64,000 nt of DNA. It comes from Massilia sp. IC2-477. GTDB lineage: Bacteria > Pseudomonadota > Gammaproteobacteria > Burkholderiales > Burkholderiaceae_D. Made by a program: the position numbers and the translations under genes. Location of the stretch: positions 124,001-188,000 of the forward strand of contig NZ_JAJFEQ010000005.1 of NCBI RefSeq assembly GCF_020707265.1, in the 5' to 3' direction. Shown one piece after another: positions 20,049 to 28,303 of this stretch. Position 1 is the first letter of the stretch. Each line of letters opens with the position of its first letter. The notes below the pieces were generated by a model that had not been told where the DNA came from, did no database searches, and saw nothing but the letters and a program-made list of their open reading frames with translations.

Positions 20049-20948
20049 CTACCCGGCCACGAACAGGTCCGGATGGCTCTCCGCGCATTCGCGCAGCAGG
20101 TTCCACACCACCTTTACCCGCCGCAGGCGGTACAGGTCGGTCGGCGCGGCCAGCCAGAAAGAGCGCTCGGCCTGGAAGCCCGGCAGCACCCGCACCAGGC
20201 GCCCGTCATCCGGCACCGCGTACGGCGGCGCCATCATCAGGCCCATGCCGAGCGAGGCCGCTTCCAGCTGTCCCGTCATGCCCGAGCAGCAGATACGGCG
20301 TCGCGGCGTGAATCCGAGTTCGTTGAGGTAGGAGAGCTCGCGGCTGGCCAGGCGGTCCTGCACGTAGTCGACGAAGTCGTGACGCACCAGGTCGGCCTGG
20401 GTGCGGATCGGCGGATGGCGCGCCAGGTAGATCGGCGAGGCGTACAGGTAGAAGTGAAAGGAAGCCAGGCGCGTGACCATGTAGCGGCCAGTGGTGGGCG
20501 GGTCGAGCATGACGCCCAGATCGGCCTCGCGGTTGGCCAGGTTGGCAAAGCGCGGCAGGTTCAATAGGTCGATCGACAGGTCCGGGTGCTGGGCCAGCAG
20601 GTCGGCCAGCAGCGGAGCCACCACCCTCACCCCGAACACTTCCGGCACCCCAAGCCGCACCACGCCGTGCGCCGCCACTTCCGCCCCGCCGATCTGCTCG
20701 GCCGCGGCCAGCGCCGCGCCTTCCATCGCTTCGGCATGCGGCAGCAGCGCCTGCCCGACCTCGGTCAGCTCGTAGCCCTCGCGCGACCGGTCGAACAGGG
20801 TCGAACCGAGCTGCGCTTCGAGGCGGTCGATGCGGCGCGCCACGGTCGTGTGCTCCACTTCCAGCCGGCGCGAGGCGCCCGACAGGGTGCCGGCGCGGGC
20901 CAGCTCGAGGAAGAAACGCAGGTCGGTCCACTCGGGCAGCGTATTCAT
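20049..20948 (-). CDS. LysR-type transcriptional regulator beside the TonB/Liv locus
   Basis: The 299 residues comprise an N-terminal winged helix (LRFFLELARAGTLSGASRRLEVEHTTVARRIDRLEAQLG) and a periplasmic-binding-protein-like effector domain (about 92-299). The start MNTLPEWTDLRFFLEL at 20948 fits the family; upstream in-frame ATGs would add an unlikely leader. The HTH sequence EVEHTTVARRIDRLE belongs to the branch with H-T-T in place of the common Q-P-A/S. It is transcribed away from the TonB-dependent receptor gene, the usual place for a regulator of a target operon. The 282-base gap holds two 16-bp palindromes with the same TGTGCA arms. Confidence 0.93.
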   Translation of the reverse strand: MNTLPEWTDLRFFLELARAGTLSGASRRLEVEHTTVARRIDRLEAQLGSTLFDRSREGYELTEVGQALLPHAEAMEGAALAAAEQIGGAEVAAHGVVRLGVPEVFGVRVVAPLLADLLAQHPDLSIDLLNLPRFANLANREADLGVMLDPPTTGRYMVTRLASFHFYLYASPIYLARHPPIRTQADLVRHDFVDYVQDRLASRELSYLNELGFTPRRRICCSGMTGQLEAASLGMGLMMAPPYAVPDDGRLVRVLPGFQAERSFWLAAPTDLYRLRRVKVVWNLLRECAESHPDLFVAG

Positions 20949-20979
20949 GGGAGCTTGTTTGATATCAACATTCTCATAT

Positions 20980-21007
20980 TGTGCACTGAGTTGTGCACTA
21001 GTGCACA
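20980..21007. promoter_or_regulatory. Operator-like palindrome 1 (LysR side)
   Basis: TGTGCACTAGTGCACA at 20992-21007 is a perfect 16-bp palindrome. A further half-site TGTGCA lies just before it (20980-20985). The form TGTGCA-N4-TGCACA recurs at 21112-21127. It is 44 bases ahead of the LysR start, which fits autoregulation. The binding protein is inferred, not known. Confidence 0.6.
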
Positions 21008-21111
21008 TTCCCCCTGCAATCATTTGGACGGCTTTCCATGCGGCAGCGCACAAACGGTGCGCCGCGATCGTTCACCCTCGACAGGACACGCACTATGCAT
21101 GTGCAGCGAGC

Positions 21112-21127
21112 TGTGCATTTTTGCACA
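21112..21127. promoter_or_regulatory. Operator-like palindrome 2 (TonB-receptor side)
   Basis: TGTGCATTTTTGCACA has the same arms as palindrome 1 around a four-base TTTT centre. It is about 104 bases before the TonB-dependent receptor start, in the usual region for an activator site. Another TGCATGTGCA lies a few bases upstream (21097-21104 region). Confidence 0.6.
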
Positions 21128-21230
21128 ACGGGGTGAGCGATTGTTGACTATCTAACCAAACCCAACCGAGGCACACTTCGAGCGTGCGAAAAACTGAACG
21201 CATGCCGCTTACAAAAATTAGGAGACAAGA

Positions 21231-23519
21231 ATGCGTCTGACCAGGAACAAACTGAAGCTGCTGAACCCCGCCATCCAGTCTGCGGTGGCCCTGCTCGTCC
21301 TCTCGGGCGGCAACGTGGTCCATGCCCAGGAGGCGACCGGCGCCCCACCGGTGGCGAGCGCCGAAGAAGGCGTCAACAAGGTGGTGGTGACCGCCCGCCG
21401 GCGCGAAGAAACCCTGCAGGACGTTCCGGTCTCGGTCACCGCGTTCAGCGCCGACCAGCTGTCGAAGACCGCGACGCCGGACATTACGGCACTCGCACTG
21501 GCCCTGCCAAATACCACCCTGAAGTCCTCGCGCGCCACCAACTCGACCCTGACCGCCTTCATCCGCGGCGTCGGCCAGGCCGACCCGCTGGCCGGCTTCG
21601 AGTCCGGCGTCGGCATCTACATCGACGACATCTACCTGGCGCGCCCACAGGCCGCCGTCGCCGACATCTACGACGTCGAACGCATCGAAGTACTGCGCGG
21701 CCCCCAGGGCACGCTGTACGGCCGCAACACCATCGGCGGCGCCGTCAAGTACGTGACCCGCAAGCTGGCGCCGCAACCTGACGCGCGCATCCGTGCCACT
21801 GTTGGCGAATACGGCCAGGCCGAGGTCGTTGCCACCGCCAGCACTCCGGTGTCGGAAACGGCACGCATCGGCGGCACCATCGCCCGCTTCAATCGCGACG
21901 GCTTCGGCAAGAACCTGACCACCGGCGGCGACAACTACGACAAGGATGTCAGCGCAGCGCGCCTGTCGGCCGAATTCACCCCGACCCCGGACCTGTTCAT
22001 CCGCATCGCCGGCGACTACACCCAGGACGATTCCAGCCCGAGGAACGGTCACCGCCTGACCGTCGGCCGCACCAGCGGCGCCCCGATCCTGAGCAACGTC
22101 TTCGACACCCGCGCCAACCTGATGCGCGCCCTGAACCACGACCAGCAAGTGAAGGCGCACGGTGTCTCGGCCACGGTCGAATACCAGATGAACAGCGACT
22201 GGTCCTTCAAGTCGATCACGGCTTCGCGCAAGGACAAATCGTACGCGCCGATCGATTTCGACTCGCTGGCGGTGGTCGACATGGAAGTGCCTGCCCTGTA
22301 CACCAACAAGCAGTTCAGCCAGGAATTCAACCTGACCTATACCGGGGACCGTCTCCAGGGCGTGGCCGGCGTCTACTACATCGACGCCAACGCCTTCAAC
22401 AAGTTCGACACCATCCTCGGCGGCGCCGTGCCGACCTCGACCTACACCATGGGCGACGTCGACACCAAGGCCTGGGCCATCTACGCCGACGGCAGCTACA
22501 ACGTCACCGATGCGTTCAGCGTGTCGCTGGGCGGACGCTATACTGTCGACAAGCGCGAAGCCGAAGTGCTGCGCCAGATCTACCTGGGCGCCAACGGCAG
22601 CCCCGGCCTGGGCAATGCAGGCGCCGTACTGTTCCGCACCGACACCGACCTGCGTGGCGGCCAGCTCAAGCGCGAGGACAAGAAGTTCACCCCGCGCATC
22701 GCCCTGAACTACAAGATCAACCCCGACCACAACGTGTACGCGTCCTACTCCGAAGGCTTCAAGGGCGGCGGCTTCGATCCGCGCCTGAACGTCGTCGGCA
22801 CCCGCATCCCGCTGTCGGTGGCGCGCGCCGGCTACGCCCCCGAGACCATCGAGACCTATGAGCTGGGCCTGAAGTCGGCCTTCAACGGCGGCCGCATCAC
22901 CACCAACGCCGCGGTCTTCTTCAGCGACTACCAGGACGTTCAAATCCCGGGTTCGGTGGCGATCGACACCAACGGCGACGGCCGCGACGACAGCTTCGCC
23001 GGCGTGACCACCAACGCCGGCAAGGCCAAGATCAAGGGTGCGGAGCTGGAAGCCATCGCCAACATCACCCCGAACTTCATGATCGCGGGCATGTACAGCT
23101 ATATCGACGCAGAGTACAAGGAATATTTCGCGGGCGGCGTCAACGTGGCCGCCCAGCGCACCTTCCAGAATACCCCGCGCAACTCGGCCAACCTGCGCTT
23201 CAACTACGACATTCCGATGGCGATCGCCGGCTACTCCGGCAAATGGTCGCTGATCGGCAGCGCCTCGTACAAGGGCGCGACCGCCCAGTTCGAGACGGCG
23301 TCCGCGCTGGACCAGGAATCGTACAAGCTGTATGACGCGAGCATCGTATGGACCCGCCTCGATGGCAAGGTCCGCGCCGGGCTGCATGGCAAGAACCTGA
23401 GCGACAAGCATTACCGCACCGGTGGCTACCTGTTCCCGACCCTGGGCAACGAAGGTACCCTGACCGCGTTCTACGGCAATCCGCGCCAGATCTCGGCAAC
23501 GCTCGAGTACCGCTTCTAA
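21231..23519 (+). CDS. TonB-dependent outer-membrane receptor
   Basis: The 762 residues form a signal peptide (about 1-32, ending VVHAQ), a TonB box region (VVVTARRREETLQDVPVSVTAFS), a plug domain and a 22-strand barrel. The plug contains FIRGVGQADPLAGFESGVG and RIEVLRGPQGTLYGRNTIGG. The barrel ends in the typical aromatic residue of YRF, needed for BAM insertion. No siderophore-specific or B12-specific signature is visible; this plug style is common in receptors for carbohydrates and aromatic or hydrophobic compounds. AGGAGAC precedes the ATG. It heads the block of hydrolase and Liv transporter genes, 109 bases before the hydrolase, and is divergent from the LysR gene. Confidence 0.95.
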   Translation: MRLTRNKLKLLNPAIQSAVALLVLSGGNVVHAQEATGAPPVASAEEGVNKVVVTARRREETLQDVPVSVTAFSADQLSKTATPDITALALALPNTTLKSSRATNSTLTAFIRGVGQADPLAGFESGVGIYIDDIYLARPQAAVADIYDVERIEVLRGPQGTLYGRNTIGGAVKYVTRKLAPQPDARIRATVGEYGQAEVVATASTPVSETARIGGTIARFNRDGFGKNLTTGGDNYDKDVSAARLSAEFTPTPDLFIRIAGDYTQDDSSPRNGHRLTVGRTSGAPILSNVFDTRANLMRALNHDQQVKAHGVSATVEYQMNSDWSFKSITASRKDKSYAPIDFDSLAVVDMEVPALYTNKQFSQEFNLTYTGDRLQGVAGVYYIDANAFNKFDTILGGAVPTSTYTMGDVDTKAWAIYADGSYNVTDAFSVSLGGRYTVDKREAEVLRQIYLGANGSPGLGNAGAVLFRTDTDLRGGQLKREDKKFTPRIALNYKINPDHNVYASYSEGFKGGGFDPRLNVVGTRIPLSVARAGYAPETIETYELGLKSAFNGGRITTNAAVFFSDYQDVQIPGSVAIDTNGDGRDDSFAGVTTNAGKAKIKGAELEAIANITPNFMIAGMYSYIDAEYKEYFAGGVNVAAQRTFQNTPRNSANLRFNYDIPMAIAGYSGKWSLIGSASYKGATAQFETASALDQESYKLYDASIVWTRLDGKVRAGLHGKNLSDKHYRTGGYLFPTLGNEGTLTAFYGNPRQISATLEYRF

Positions 23520-23628
23520 GCCCGTAACGGGTACCCTGGCAGTACCGCCTGGCCGGCGCCCCCGATGCGCTGGCCGGGACGGGTGCAGCCTATTGACACG
23601 GCTCCGGCCGACCAGAACGACTCACAGG

Positions 23629-24534
23629 ATGACAGCCAGCGTGTCCACTTTTACTGCAATCCGCTACACGAGCAGCGATGGGCTGGCGCTGTATGCACGC
23701 GACTATCCCGCGACCGTCGATGCCGGCGCAGATGCCAAGGTGACGGCCAGGCTGCCCGTCATCTGCATCCACGGCCTGACGCGCAATTCTGCCGACTTTG
23801 ACGAACTGGCGCCGCTCGTCGCCGCCATGGGCCGGCGCGTGATCGCGGTCGACGTGCGCGGCCGCGGCCACTCGGCGCGCGATCCCAACCCCGCCAACTA
23901 CAACCCGATGGTCTATGCCGGCGACATCATCAGGCTGATGGAGGCGCTGGGCCTGGCCCGCGCCGTGTTCGTCGGCACTTCGATGGGCGGCCTGATCACC
24001 ATGACCCTGGCGGCGCGCCGTCTCGACCTGATCGCCGCCGCCGTCCTGAACGACGTCGGCCCGGTGCTGTCGGTGCGCGGTCTGCAGCGCATCGCCGGCT
24101 ATGCGGGCCGCTGCAACGAACTCGCGAACTGGGACGACGCCGCCGCCTACCTGCGCGACATCAATGCCTGCGCCTTCCCCGACAACTCGGACGAGGAATG
24201 GGGCAAGTGGGCGCGCCGCGCGTTTGAACAGAAGGATGACGGCCAGCTGGCGCTGCGTTACGATCCGAATATCGCGACCGCGATCCAGACCGGCAAACTG
24301 CGTCCGACCTCGCTGGCCGCGCGCATGGCCTTCCGCCGGCTGGCGCGGCGCCGTCCCACCCTGCTGGTGCGCGGCGCGCTGTCCGACCTGGTCGAACCCG
24401 AACAGGCCAGCTGGATGCGCAAGGCGGCGCCGGAACTGCAGTACGCGGAAGTACCGAACGTCGGCCACGCGCCCATGCTCACCGAGCCGGAGGCGCTTGG
24501 CGCGATCCGCACCTTCCTGGCCAAGCTACCGTAA
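23629..24534 (+). CDS. Alpha/beta hydrolase linked to a TonB receptor and Liv transporter
   Basis: The 301-residue alpha/beta-fold hydrolase has the oxyanion HGL (48-50), nucleophile S118 in GTSMGG, a charge-relay Asp in the LVRGALSDLVEP segment and catalytic H280 in NVGHAP. It resembles enol-lactonase and esterase relatives. No signal peptide is visible, so it is likely cytoplasmic and would act after import. The ATG at 23629 is chosen over a TTG 12 codons upstream; a GTG at 23641 is a further option. It ends 22 bases before the transporter's binding-protein gene. Substrate unknown; an ester, lactone or amide brought in by the neighbours is the natural inference. Confidence 0.9.
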   Translation: MTASVSTFTAIRYTSSDGLALYARDYPATVDAGADAKVTARLPVICIHGLTRNSADFDELAPLVAAMGRRVIAVDVRGRGHSARDPNPANYNPMVYAGDIIRLMEALGLARAVFVGTSMGGLITMTLAARRLDLIAAAVLNDVGPVLSVRGLQRIAGYAGRCNELANWDDAAAYLRDINACAFPDNSDEEWGKWARRAFEQKDDGQLALRYDPNIATAIQTGKLRPTSLAARMAFRRLARRRPTLLVRGALSDLVEPEQASWMRKAAPELQYAEVPNVGHAPMLTEPEALGAIRTFLAKLP

Positions 24535-24556
24535 AGAGAATCACAAGGAGACCGAC

Positions 24557-25759
24557 ATGAATCACCTGATCAAACCGCTGTCCATCGCCATCATGGCGGC
24601 GTTCGCAGCGAGCGCCGCGCCCGGCGTGTACGCACAGGGCAAAGACATCAAGATCGCCCTCATCGCCGGCAAGACCGGCCCGCTCGAGGCCTATGCCAAG
24701 GAAACCGAGACCGGCTTCATGATGGGCCTCGAATACCTCACTGGCGGCACCATGCAGATCAACGGCCGCAAGATCAAGGTGATCGTCAAGGACGACCAGT
24801 CCAAGCCGGACCTGGGCCGCACCCTGCTGGCCGAAGCCTACGGCGACGACAAGGTCGATATCGCGGTCGGCACCACCTCCTCCGGCTCGGCGATCGCCAT
24901 GCTGCCGGTGGCGAAGGAATACAAGAAAGTGCTGATCGTCGAGCCGGCCGTGGCCGATGCCATCACCCAGGAAAAGTGGAACAAGTACGTCTTCCGCACC
25001 GCGCGCAGCTCGATGCAGGACGCGCTGGCCGCCGCCAGCACCTTCAAGAGCGGCAGCATCGGCTTCCTGACCCAGGACTACGCGTTCGGCCGCGACGCCA
25101 TCGAAGCCGGCAAGGAAGCACTCAAGACCACAGGCAGCAAGGCTGTCGTGGTGCACGAGGAATACGCGCCCGCCAACGCCACCGATTTCACCGCGCCGGC
25201 CCAGCGCCTGTTCGACAAGCTGAAGGACAAGCCGCAGCCGCGCGTGCTGCAGATCGTCTGGGCCGGGCCCAACCCGCTGAACAAGATCGCCGACATGAAG
25301 CCGGAACGCTTCGGCATCGCGCTGGCGCCGGGCGGCAACATCCTGCCTGTGATGAAGACCTGGAAGAATTTCGCCGGCACCGAAGGGACCATCTATTACT
25401 ACTACGGCTTCCCGAAGAACAAGATGAACGACTGGCTGGTGGCCGAACACAGCAAGCGCTTCAAGATGCCGCCCGACATGTTCACCGCCGGCGGAATGGC
25501 GGCCGCCGGCGCGGTGCATGCGGCGCTGACGAAGGCGCCGAACGCGAAGAACGGCGACGAGCTGGTGGCGGCGATGGAAGGCCTGAGCTTCCAGACCCCG
25601 AAAGGCACCATGAACTTCCGCAAGGAAGACCACCAGGCCATCCAGCCGATGTACCACTTCCGCATCAAGAAAGACCAGAAGAACGAATGGGACCTGCTGG
25701 AACTGGTGCGCGAGATCCCGGCATCCGAGCTGCCGCTGCCGGTGAAGAACAAGCGCTGA
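24557..25759 (+). CDS. Liv-type ABC transporter substrate-binding protein
   Basis: The 400-residue periplasmic binding protein has a signal peptide at 1-27 (ending GVYAQG). The type I binding fold follows, with IKIALIAGKTGPLEAYAKETETGF, a hinge region with VGTTSSGSAIAMLPVAKEY, and NKYVFRTARSSMQDALAAA. It belongs to the hydrophobic amino acid/amide family, whose members also bind aromatic acids and short amides, so leucine specificity should not be assumed. AAGGAG at 24545-24550 sets the ATG at 24557. One base separates it from the first ATPase gene. First of five transporter genes in operon order K-G-F-H-M. Confidence 0.93.
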   Translation: MNHLIKPLSIAIMAAFAASAAPGVYAQGKDIKIALIAGKTGPLEAYAKETETGFMMGLEYLTGGTMQINGRKIKVIVKDDQSKPDLGRTLLAEAYGDDKVDIAVGTTSSGSAIAMLPVAKEYKKVLIVEPAVADAITQEKWNKYVFRTARSSMQDALAAASTFKSGSIGFLTQDYAFGRDAIEAGKEALKTTGSKAVVVHEEYAPANATDFTAPAQRLFDKLKDKPQPRVLQIVWAGPNPLNKIADMKPERFGIALAPGGNILPVMKTWKNFAGTEGTIYYYYGFPKNKMNDWLVAEHSKRFKMPPDMFTAGGMAAAGAVHAALTKAPNAKNGDELVAAMEGLSFQTPKGTMNFRKEDHQAIQPMYHFRIKKDQKNEWDLLELVREIPASELPLPVKNKR

Positions 25760-25760
25760 C

Positions 25761-26549
25761 ATGACCGCCCCAGCTTCGCAGCCCTCCCTGTCCACCCGCG
25801 ACCTGACGATCCGCTTCGGCGGCCACGTCGCGGTCAACGGGGTCACGGCAGACTTCTACCCCGGCACCCTGACCGTCATCGTCGGTCCCAACGGCGCCGG
25901 CAAGACCACCTACTTCAACCTGGTGTCGGGCCAGCTGCCCGCCAGCTCGGGCAGCGTGTTCGTGAACGGCCAGGACGTCACCAGGGCTGGCGCGGCGCGC
26001 CGCACCCGACTGGGGATCGGACGCGCCTTCCAGCTGACCAACCTGTTCCCGCACCTGAGCGTGATCGAGAACGTGCGCCTGGCGGTGCAGAGCCGCGCCG
26101 GCCTGGGGCTGAACTTCCTGTCGATCTGGTCGAGCCACCGCGAACTGATCGCCCGCGCCGAGCATTACCTGGAACGCGTGGACCTGATGAAACGCCGCGA
26201 CGCCTATGTGGGCACCCTGTCGCACGGCGACCAGCGCAAGCTGGAAGTGGCGATCCTGCTCGCGCTGGAGCCGGGCATCATGATGTTCGACGAACCGACC
26301 GCCGGCATGAGCGTCGACGAGGTCCCGGTGGTGCTGGACCTGATCCACGCGGTGAAACGGGATTCCAACAAGACCGTGCTGCTGGTCGAGCACAAGATGG
26401 ACGTGGTGCGCGCCCTGGCGGACCGCATCATCGTGCTGCACAACGGCACCCTGGTCGCGGACGGCAATCCGCAGGAAGTCATGCAATCGAAGATCGTACA
26501 GGAAGCTTATCTTGGAACACCAGAATCTGCACACGCCGCCCATGCCTGA
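25761..26549 (+). CDS. Liv-type ABC transporter ATP-binding protein (LivG-like)
   Basis: The 262 residues have Walker A GPNGAGKTT near residue 44, a signature LSHGDQRKLEVAI and Walker B GIMMFDEPTAGM. The HGDQ signature, in place of LSGGQ, is characteristic of LivG-type subunits. LVEHKMDVVRALADRIIVLHNG is the usual H-loop. It follows the binding-protein gene by one base and overlaps the next ATPase gene by eight bases, so translation is coupled. It supplies one of the two nucleotide-binding domains, on the cytoplasmic side. Confidence 0.94.
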   Translation: MTAPASQPSLSTRDLTIRFGGHVAVNGVTADFYPGTLTVIVGPNGAGKTTYFNLVSGQLPASSGSVFVNGQDVTRAGAARRTRLGIGRAFQLTNLFPHLSVIENVRLAVQSRAGLGLNFLSIWSSHRELIARAEHYLERVDLMKRRDAYVGTLSHGDQRKLEVAILLALEPGIMMFDEPTAGMSVDEVPVVLDLIHAVKRDSNKTVLLVEHKMDVVRALADRIIVLHNGTLVADGNPQEVMQSKIVQEAYLGTPESAHAAHA

Positions 26550-27267
26550 GCCGCTCCTGACGCTCAAGGGCGTTCACACCCACATCGGCCAGTACCACAT
26601 CCTGCAGGGCGTGGACCTGGCCGTGCCGCGCGGCGCCCTAGCGGTCCTGCTGGGCCGCAATGGCGCCGGCAAGACCACCACGCTGCGCACCATCATGGGC
26701 CTGTGGAAGGCCAGCGCCGGTGTCATCATGTTCGAGGGCCGCGACATCAGCAAGATGGCCACGCCCGACATCGCCCGCCTCGGTATCGCCTACGTCCCGG
26801 AAAGCATGGCGGTGTTCTCGGACCTGACCGTGCGCGAGAACCTGTACCTGGCGGCCCGCAGCGGTCCGCTGGACGCCGCACGCGTGGACTGGATCTGCGG
26901 CTTCTTCCCGGCCCTGAAAAAGTTCTGGAACTACCCGGCGGGCAACCTGTCCGGCGGCCAGAAGCAGATGGTGGCGATCGCCCGTGCGATCGTCGAGCCA
27001 AGGAAGCTGCTGCTGGTCGACGAGCCGACCAAGGGCCTGGCGCCCGCCATCGTCCAGAGCCTGATGGCGGCCTTCCGCGAACTGAAGGACACCAGCACCA
27101 CCATCCTGCTGGTCGAGCAGAACTTCAACTTCGTGCGCTCCCTCGGCGACACCGTCAGCGTCATGGACGACGGCCGCGTGGTGCACGCGGGCTCGATGGC
27201 GGCACTGGCCGGCGACGAGGAACTGCAGCAGCGCCTGCTCGGCCTGTCGCTCGACTCACATCAATAG
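26542..27267 (+). CDS. Liv-type ABC transporter ATP-binding protein (LivF-like)
   Basis: The 241 residues have Walker A GRNGAGKTT, signature LSGGQKQMVAIARAI, Walker B LLLVDEPTKGLAP and the LVEQNFNFV H-loop typical of LivF. I chose the ATG at 26542 (MPEPLLTLKGV), which overlaps the stop of the LivG-like gene. A TTG ten codons earlier is possible but adds a non-conserved leader. It forms a heterodimer with the LivG-like subunit. Next gene eight bases on. Confidence 0.94.
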   Translation: MPEPLLTLKGVHTHIGQYHILQGVDLAVPRGALAVLLGRNGAGKTTTLRTIMGLWKASAGVIMFEGRDISKMATPDIARLGIAYVPESMAVFSDLTVRENLYLAARSGPLDAARVDWICGFFPALKKFWNYPAGNLSGGQKQMVAIARAIVEPRKLLLVDEPTKGLAPAIVQSLMAAFRELKDTSTTILLVEQNFNFVRSLGDTVSVMDDGRVVHAGSMAALAGDEELQQRLLGLSLDSHQ

Positions 27268-27275
27268 GACGCACC

Positions 27276-28298
27276 ATGAGCGCAACTCTTCCCCTCCCGG
27301 CCAAGGACACGCCACTACCCAGTGCGCCGCGCGACATCGCGCCGCTGCTGCTGGTGCCGGTGCTGATGCTGGCCATGCTCCCGCTGGTCGGCAGCTTCCC
27401 CACCTGGGTCACCCTGACCGTCGCCGGCCTGGCGATGGGCATGATGATCTTCATCATGGCGAGTGGCCTGACCCTCGTCTTCGGCCTGATGAGCGTGCTG
27501 AACTTCGGCCACGGCGCCTTCGTGTCGGTCGGCGCCTTTTCCGCCACCATGGTCCTGATTCCGATGCGCGGCTGGCTCGAGATGGATTCGCTGCTGGTCA
27601 ACCTCGGCGTGCTGGCGCTGGCCGTCACGGTCGCGATGCTGGTCACCGCCGTCATCGGCTGGGCCTTCGAGCGCGTGATCATCATGCCGGTCTATGGCCA
27701 GCACCTGAAGCAGATCCTGATTACCATGGGCGGCATGATCGTGGCCGAACAGCTGATCCACGTGATCTGGGGCGCCGAGACCATCGCCCTGCCGCTGCCC
27801 ACCGCGCTGCGCGGCGCCATCTTCCTGGGTGACGCCGCCATCGAGAAATACCGCCTGGTGGCGGTGGTGGTGGGCCTGGTGGTGTTCGTCGGGATGTTCC
27901 TGACGCTGAACCGCACCAAGATCGGCCTCTTGATCCGCGCCGGGGTCGAGAACGGCGAGATGGTGGAAAGCCTGGGCTACCGCATCAAGCGCCTGTTCGT
28001 CACCGTGTTCGCGGCAGGCTCCGCCCTGGCCGGCCTGGGCGGCGTGCTGTGGGGCCTGTACAAGGAAACCCTGAACGCGGCCATGGGCGGCGAGATCATG
28101 GTCATGATCTTCATCGTCATCATCATCGGCGGCCTGGGTTCCGTGGGCGGCTGCTTCATCGGGGCCCTGCTGATGGCGCTCGTGGCCAACTATGCCGGCT
28201 TCCTGGCGCCGAAGGTGGCGCTGGTCTCGAACATCATCCTGATGATCGCGATCCTGCTGTGGCGCCCAGCCGGCCTGTATTCGAAGATGCGAGGTTGA
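27276..28298 (+). CDS. Liv-type ABC transporter permease (LivH-like)
   Basis: The 340-residue inner-membrane permease has about eight hydrophobic segments. Family motifs are GLTLVFGLMSVLNFGHGAF, ITMGGMIVAEQLIHVIWG, RAGVENGEMVESLGYRIKRLF and IIIGGLGSVGGCFIGAL. The GVENxEMxxxxG loop is the coupling helix that contacts the ATPases. It begins eight bases after the LivF-like gene and ends five bases before the partner permease. It has a longer cytoplasmic N-terminus (about 25 residues) than E. coli LivH. Confidence 0.93.
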   Translation: MSATLPLPAKDTPLPSAPRDIAPLLLVPVLMLAMLPLVGSFPTWVTLTVAGLAMGMMIFIMASGLTLVFGLMSVLNFGHGAFVSVGAFSATMVLIPMRGWLEMDSLLVNLGVLALAVTVAMLVTAVIGWAFERVIIMPVYGQHLKQILITMGGMIVAEQLIHVIWGAETIALPLPTALRGAIFLGDAAIEKYRLVAVVVGLVVFVGMFLTLNRTKIGLLIRAGVENGEMVESLGYRIKRLFVTVFAAGSALAGLGGVLWGLYKETLNAAMGGEIMVMIFIVIIIGGLGSVGGCFIGALLMALVANYAGFLAPKVALVSNIILMIAILLWRPAGLYSKMRG

Positions 28299-28303
28299 AC
28301 CCG

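Noticed and set aside
21093-23411. A 772-codon open frame antisense to the TonB receptor
   Set aside because: The receptor has all family motifs on the other strand; the antisense product has no domain and no ribosome site.
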